Of a stretch of DNA of 64,000 bases, positions 60,787 to 64,000 are shown piece by piece. The stretch comes from Hyphomonadaceae bacterium UBA7672 (GTDB taxonomy: Bacteria > Pseudomonadota > Alphaproteobacteria > Caulobacterales > Hyphomonadaceae). Both the position numbers and the translations under genes were made by a program. Each line of letters starts with the position of its first letter. The stretch's first letter is position 1. The stretch covers positions 186,001-250,000 of the forward strand of contig DLHI01000007.1 in assembly GCA_002483135.1 (NCBI GenBank), given 5' to 3'. The notes below the pieces were generated by a model. That model searched no databases. It had not been told where the DNA came from and worked only from the letters and a program-made list of their open reading frames with translations.

Positions 60787-62001
60787 ATGTGGTACCACAT
60801 TTACGAGGCCCAGATGCAGGCTTCAGCGCCGTTTCGCGCTGCTGCACTGGCCGCCCTCCAGATGAGACCGGCGCTCAATGGCGCGGGTGACAGCCTGGGC
60901 ATGCGCCAGATGATGGCCGCCCTGGAGATGGCCACGCGCGCCAAGCTGACCCATGTTTCCCAGCCCTTCGGCATCAAGTCCGTGATGGTGGAAAACCGCG
61001 AGTCGCTGGTGGTCGAGGAGGTCGCGTTCGACCTGCCGTTCGGTCGCTTGCTACACTTCCGGAAGGACATCGACGCGCCCCAGCCCAAGGTTGTGATCGT
61101 CGCCCCTCTGTCCGGCCACTTCGCCACGCTCTTGCGCGACACGGTGAAAACCATGCTGCAGGATCATGACGTCTACATCACCGACTGGAAAAACGCGCGC
61201 GACGTGCCGCTGGTGCAGGGCCGCTTCGGGTTCGAGGACTATGTCGACTACCTGATCAGGTTCATGGAGCACCTTGGACCCGGCGCCCACATCGTGGCGG
61301 TATGCCAGCCCTGCGTACAGGCGATGGTGGCGACCGCCGTCATGTCCGAGCGGAAGCACCCGTGCACGCCCGCTTCGCTGACGCTGATGGCCGGGCCGAT
61401 CGACTGCCGGATCAATCCGACGGCCGTGAACAAGCTGGCGACGGACCATCCGATTGAATGGTTCAAGACCAACCTGATCTCGACCGTGCCCTTCCCGCTG
61501 CCGGGCTGGGGACGGCGTGTCTATCCCGGCTTCATGCAGCTCACCGCATTCATGGCGATGAACCCGGAACGCCACCTCGATGCCCACAAGACGCTTTTCA
61601 AGCATTTGGTCGAGGGCGAGGAGAACGAGGCCGAGAAGATCAAGACCTTCTACGATGAGTATTTCGCCGTGTTGGATCTGTCGGAAGAATTCTACATCGA
61701 GACGGTCGCCTGGGTGTTCCAGGAAATGCGCCTGCCGACCGGGCGGCTGAAGCACCGCGGCGAACTGGTAGACTGCTCGAAGATCACCCGGACGGCGATC
61801 CTGACGGTTGAAGGCGAGCGCGACGATATCTGCGCCGTTGGCCAGACGGCGGCGGCGCACGAGCTGGCGACCAAGCTGCGGCCGCATCTGCGCAGCCATC
61901 ACCTGCAGCCCGGCGTTGGCCATTATGGCGTGTTCTCCGGCCGCAAGTGGCAGAACCAGATCTATCCGACCGTGCGGTCGGTGATCCTGTCGATGGAATA
62001 G
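60787..62001 (+). CDS. phaZ: Intracellular polyhydroxyalkanoate depolymerase
   Basis: A 404-residue PHB depolymerase: MWYHIYEAQ start, FGRLLHFRKD, and the catalytic Cys in the lipase-box-like HIVAVCQPCVQAM, with Asp/His in ILTVEGERDDIC and GVGHYGVFSG. It breaks down storage poly(3-hydroxybutyrate) granules, which implies that the organism makes PHA; no PHA synthase is in this window. Full length for the family. Confidence 0.93.
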   Translation: MWYHIYEAQMQASAPFRAAALAALQMRPALNGAGDSLGMRQMMAALEMATRAKLTHVSQPFGIKSVMVENRESLVVEEVAFDLPFGRLLHFRKDIDAPQPKVVIVAPLSGHFATLLRDTVKTMLQDHDVYITDWKNARDVPLVQGRFGFEDYVDYLIRFMEHLGPGAHIVAVCQPCVQAMVATAVMSERKHPCTPASLTLMAGPIDCRINPTAVNKLATDHPIEWFKTNLISTVPFPLPGWGRRVYPGFMQLTAFMAMNPERHLDAHKTLFKHLVEGEENEAEKIKTFYDEYFAVLDLSEEFYIETVAWVFQEMRLPTGRLKHRGELVDCSKITRTAILTVEGERDDICAVGQTAAAHELATKLRPHLRSHHLQPGVGHYGVFSGRKWQNQIYPTVRSVILSME

Positions 62002-62004
62002 CCG

Positions 62005-62583
62005 CTAGTTGGCGTGCTCGCGCGGCAGCTTGCGCGTATCCCTGATCACCAGCTTCCTTGCGCCGGCATCGCGCAGGATCGCGATGAGGCTCCAGAAGGC
62101 GTCGGTGGACGCCGTCCCGAAATCGATGACGAGTGCTCCGGGGTAGATTCCGAGGGAATGGATCACGTCCGGCGGCTGGGTCGCGCCCTTGGCTATGCGG
62201 CGTTCGTCCGGATCGTACCACTGCTCGAACCAGTCCTTCAGGCGGGGCGCCATGTCGCCAGGTATGTCATGCACGATCTCGACATCGTCCCAGCTCAGCG
62301 TCTCCATCCGCACCTCGGTTGCGCCGGCGGTTCCCTCGATAGGATCGAACTCCAGCTGCCGGTCGGGGACGAGTTCGACAACCACCGAGGCGTCCATCTT
62401 CCCCTTGATGGTGGTCAGGAAATCGATCCGGTAGTGCGCGCCGTAGAGGTTGGGGTTCGTGGGACGTTCGGTGGGAACCTCGGCGCCGCCGCCGGGGTAT
62501 TTCGCGAACTGGCTGCGCAGGAAGCCGACCAATTGGTCGACATAGAGCTGGCGCGCCAGCGAGATCAGTTCATTGCCATCCAT
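62005..62583 (-). CDS. Conserved hypothetical protein
   Basis: A 192-residue soluble protein, reading LISLARQLYVDQLVGFLRSQFAKYPG first and ending ARKLVIRDTRKLPREHAN. The stretch VRMETLSWDDVEI and GALVIDFGTASTDAFWSLIAIL look ordered, mixed alpha/beta. No motif I can name. It is convergent with phaZ (3 bp between stops), and sits downstream of the PAQR gene and its terminator. Confidence 0.7.
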   Translation of the reverse strand: MDGNELISLARQLYVDQLVGFLRSQFAKYPGGGAEVPTERPTNPNLYGAHYRIDFLTTIKGKMDASVVVELVPDRQLEFDPIEGTAGATEVRMETLSWDDVEIVHDIPGDMAPRLKDWFEQWYDPDERRIAKGATQPPDVIHSLGIYPGALVIDFGTASTDAFWSLIAILRDAGARKLVIRDTRKLPREHAN

Positions 62584-62645
62584 GCCCGTCCCTTACGGCA
62601 GGGATAAGCCCGCGCCAATGGCCAGAGCGCAATGGCCGAACGAGA

Positions 62646-62675
62646 AAGGCCCGGCGTTTCCGCCGGGCCTTGTTT
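62646..62675 (-). terminator. Terminator hairpin below the PAQR gene
   Basis: An 11-bp stem (AAGGCCCGGCG with CGCCGGGCCTT, loop TTTC) lies 20 bases past the stop codon of the minus-strand PAQR gene and upstream of the next minus-strand gene. On that strand the stem ends in CCTTT. Confidence 0.6.
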
Positions 62676-62695
62676 AGGTAAGCCCTGTCCGGCCC

Positions 62696-63391
62696 TCAGA
62701 CCATCGGCATGGCTGCGATATCGAGGTAGATCGCCGCAAAATGACAGGAGGCGGCGGCGACGACAAAGCCGTGCCAGATCGCCGAATTGAAGGGCAGCTT
62801 CTTGTTGACGTGGAATATGACGCCAACCGTATAGAGCAGGCCGCCAGCCGCCAGGAGCGCGAGGCCGACAGGCGACATCGAGTGGATCAGCCGGTCGATG
62901 ATGGTCAGCACCGCCCAGCCGAGGCCGAGATACAGCGCGATGAACACCCGCGGCGAGTTGCGGCGGACGAGCAGGTTCATGGCGATGCCGGCAAGCGCGA
63001 CCAGCCAGACGAGGCCGAGGACGGTCCAGGCCAGTGGGCCATCCAGCTTGGCCAGCATGAAAGGCGTGTAGGAGCCGGCGATCATCAGGAAGATACCCGA
63101 CAAGTCCAGACGTTCGAGAATGCGGCTGATCTTCTGGTTGGTGTTCGAGTTGTAGAGAGCCGAAGCGCCGAGCATGGCGAGGAGGCCAGCCGAATAGATG
63201 ACGAGAGCGGCGGTGAGCTTCACGCTGCCCGAAGAAGCGGCTGTGGAGATGAGGAAGATACAGCCGGCGATGGCGAGGACGATGCCAACGGCGTGGACAA
63301 TCACGTCGGCCAGCCATTCGATGCGACGTGTCTGCGGGTACCAATAGGCGGCGACCGCCTCGGCTTGGGAGGGAGTGAGGTGTGTGCTCAT
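62696..63391 (-). CDS. PAQR/hemolysin III-family membrane protein
   Basis: A 231-residue seven-helix membrane protein of the hemolysin III (YqfA/PAQR) family: EWLADVIVHAVGIVLA at the start, SALYNSN, RLDLSGIFLMIAGSYTPF and AIWHGFVVAAASCHFAAIY, with His and Asp that form the zinc/ceramidase-like site in PAQRs. Role in bacteria is unclear; a membrane-lipid hydrolase activity is a family hypothesis. The Met at 63391 follows GGGCAG; the frame opens 101 codons upstream in a region I regard as non-coding. Confidence 0.88.
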   Translation of the reverse strand: MSTHLTPSQAEAVAAYWYPQTRRIEWLADVIVHAVGIVLAIAGCIFLISTAASSGSVKLTAALVIYSAGLLAMLGASALYNSNTNQKISRILERLDLSGIFLMIAGSYTPFMLAKLDGPLAWTVLGLVWLVALAGIAMNLLVRRNSPRVFIALYLGLGWAVLTIIDRLIHSMSPVGLALLAAGGLLYTVGVIFHVNKKLPFNSAIWHGFVVAAASCHFAAIYLDIAAMPMV

Positions 63392-63851
63392 TTCAAACTG
63401 CCCTTCTTTGCTGGGGCCTTGGGTTGAATGTGCGGACCGGGTCAGTGGTTCCGATGCGAGCATTGCGCCACACAAGACTGGCGCGAGTTGGACCCGATTG
63501 CGGCGAACCGCATGCGGATCATCTTCATGTAGGTACGCTTTCGCCATCAGGATGAACCCGCATTCAGTTTCGACGCGGATCGACGGCCAGATGTGTCTTC
63601 TGCGCAGCGGTTCCTGAACTTCGCGACAGGATCGGGCTGCCCGTCCGGCCGCGTTCAAGGGCGCACTCCGAACTCGAATCAAACCATAGCGCACGGAGAT
63701 TGAGGGCGGCTCCTCGCGATCGATGAAATTTGCCGGATCGGCACATCATCGTGCGCCGGGCGATCATGCAGCCGCAGCAATCCGCGCGCGGCGCGAAAGC
63801 TGTTCCATCGTGGCTTGCCGCGATCCAGCGCGCGCTATCTCAACACGCCAG
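63392..63851. other. 460-bp intergenic region
   Basis: I see no gene, tRNA or obvious repeat. It separates the PAQR gene from the divergent MgtC-family gene and should hold both promoters. A minus-strand open frame runs across part of it in phase with the PAQR gene, without convincing start or composition. Confidence 0.5.
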
Positions 63852-64000
63852 ATGGACGAGACATCAACCTTTGTCGCCTCGTTTCGCAGCTGGACGCCCG
63901 AATGGGTGATCGCGCTGCGGCTTGCGCTGGCTTGCGTTCTGGGCGGGTTGATCGGGCTGGAGCGGGAGCTTGGCCGCCACGACGCCGGGCTGCGCACGCA
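63852..64000 (+). CDS. MgtC/SapB-family membrane protein (5' part only)
   Basis: The last 149 bases encode the start of an MgtC-type protein: after a short leader, WVIALRLALACVLGGLIGLEREL is the first membrane helix with the family's GxxGxERE-type motif, followed by GRHDAGLRTH (R-x-A-G-L-R). MgtC-like proteins are linked to magnesium homeostasis. The rest lies beyond the window. Confidence 0.85.
   Translation, partial: MDETSTFVASFRSWTPEWVIALRLALACVLGGLIGLERELGRHDAGLRT

Noticed and set aside
63392..63694. 101-codon upstream extension of the PAQR frame
   Set aside because: A good ribosome-binding site and the family start are at 63391; the extension has no coding character.
1..64000. CRISPR array, tRNA or rRNA genes, insertion sequences
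   Set aside because: No spaced direct repeats of CRISPR type, no tRNA-like arms and no transposase were found; the octad array is coding.

Overview
The window is a high-GC, densely packed bacterial chromosome segment. Its content points to an alphaproteobacterium of the Caulobacterales / Hyphomonadaceae type: a GapR (DUF2312) nucleoid protein, the 41-residue L36, two CC0125/CC1285-type lipoproteins, many small Sec lipoproteins, a large TonB-dependent receptor, a PHB depolymerase, an OpgH glucosyltransferase and an orphan DUF2793 phage/GTA-type protein. I cannot fix the genus. I saw no rRNA, tRNA, CRISPR array, insertion sequence or integrated phage. One 6S RNA candidate lies upstream of the 5-formyl-THF cyclo-ligase gene.

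Layout. 1-4447: YebC start (cut by the window edge), a lipoprotein, TesB thioesterase, an M15 peptidase lipoprotein, a secreted protein and a DUF488 protein. 4448-11858 (minus): the most unusual locus, a 1722-residue protein made almost wholly of 8-residue repeats, followed on the same strand by a SPINDLY/GT41 O-GlcNAc transferase. 11859-24451: amidase lipoprotein, paired small lipoproteins, an SDR, envelope proteins, a CoxE-like VWA protein, a C13-type caspase-like protein, GapR, a TPR lipoprotein, L36 and a lytic transglycosylase. 24538-33205: small membrane protein, MFS transporter, DPP4-like peptidase, OpgH, and an S8 protease with a polyproline linker. 33313-41293: fau with a 6S candidate, TonB receptor, PhoD-like phosphatase, a PQQ/cytochrome c dehydrogenase and a metallo-beta-lactamase-fold lipoprotein. 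41367-46280: glmM and glmS (divergent) and galU, all nucleotide-sugar supply. 46290-54022: small metabolic and envelope genes, a gene split by a frameshift, adenine deaminase, formyltransferase, DUF2793 protein, diacylglycerol kinase and an OYE flavoprotein. 54023-64000: leuC, a GFA protein, tandem 3D-domain proteins, a DUF3089 hydrolase, a degenerate receiver protein, a GST, PhaZ, a PAQR/hemolysin III protein and the start of an MgtC-family gene.

How the genes fit together. The best candidate for an undescribed system is the giant Ser/Thr-rich octad-repeat protein plus the GT41 transferase. By my count residues 76-1715 are 205 octads without one phase break, and a variant Asp/Glu octad recurs at intervals of mostly 7, 10, 17 or 24 units. 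The reading is that the GT41 enzyme may O-glycosylate the repeats. glmS and glmM in this window make the precursor of UDP-GlcNAc, though they are about 30 kb away and their link is general metabolism only. Much of the rest is cell-envelope biology: peptidoglycan trimming (M15, lytic transglycosylase, 3D proteins), osmoregulated glucans, lipoproteins and outer-membrane uptake. Three non-coding palindromic elements of types common in alphaproteobacterial intergenic DNA lie at about 21.4, 34.0 and 38.1 kb.
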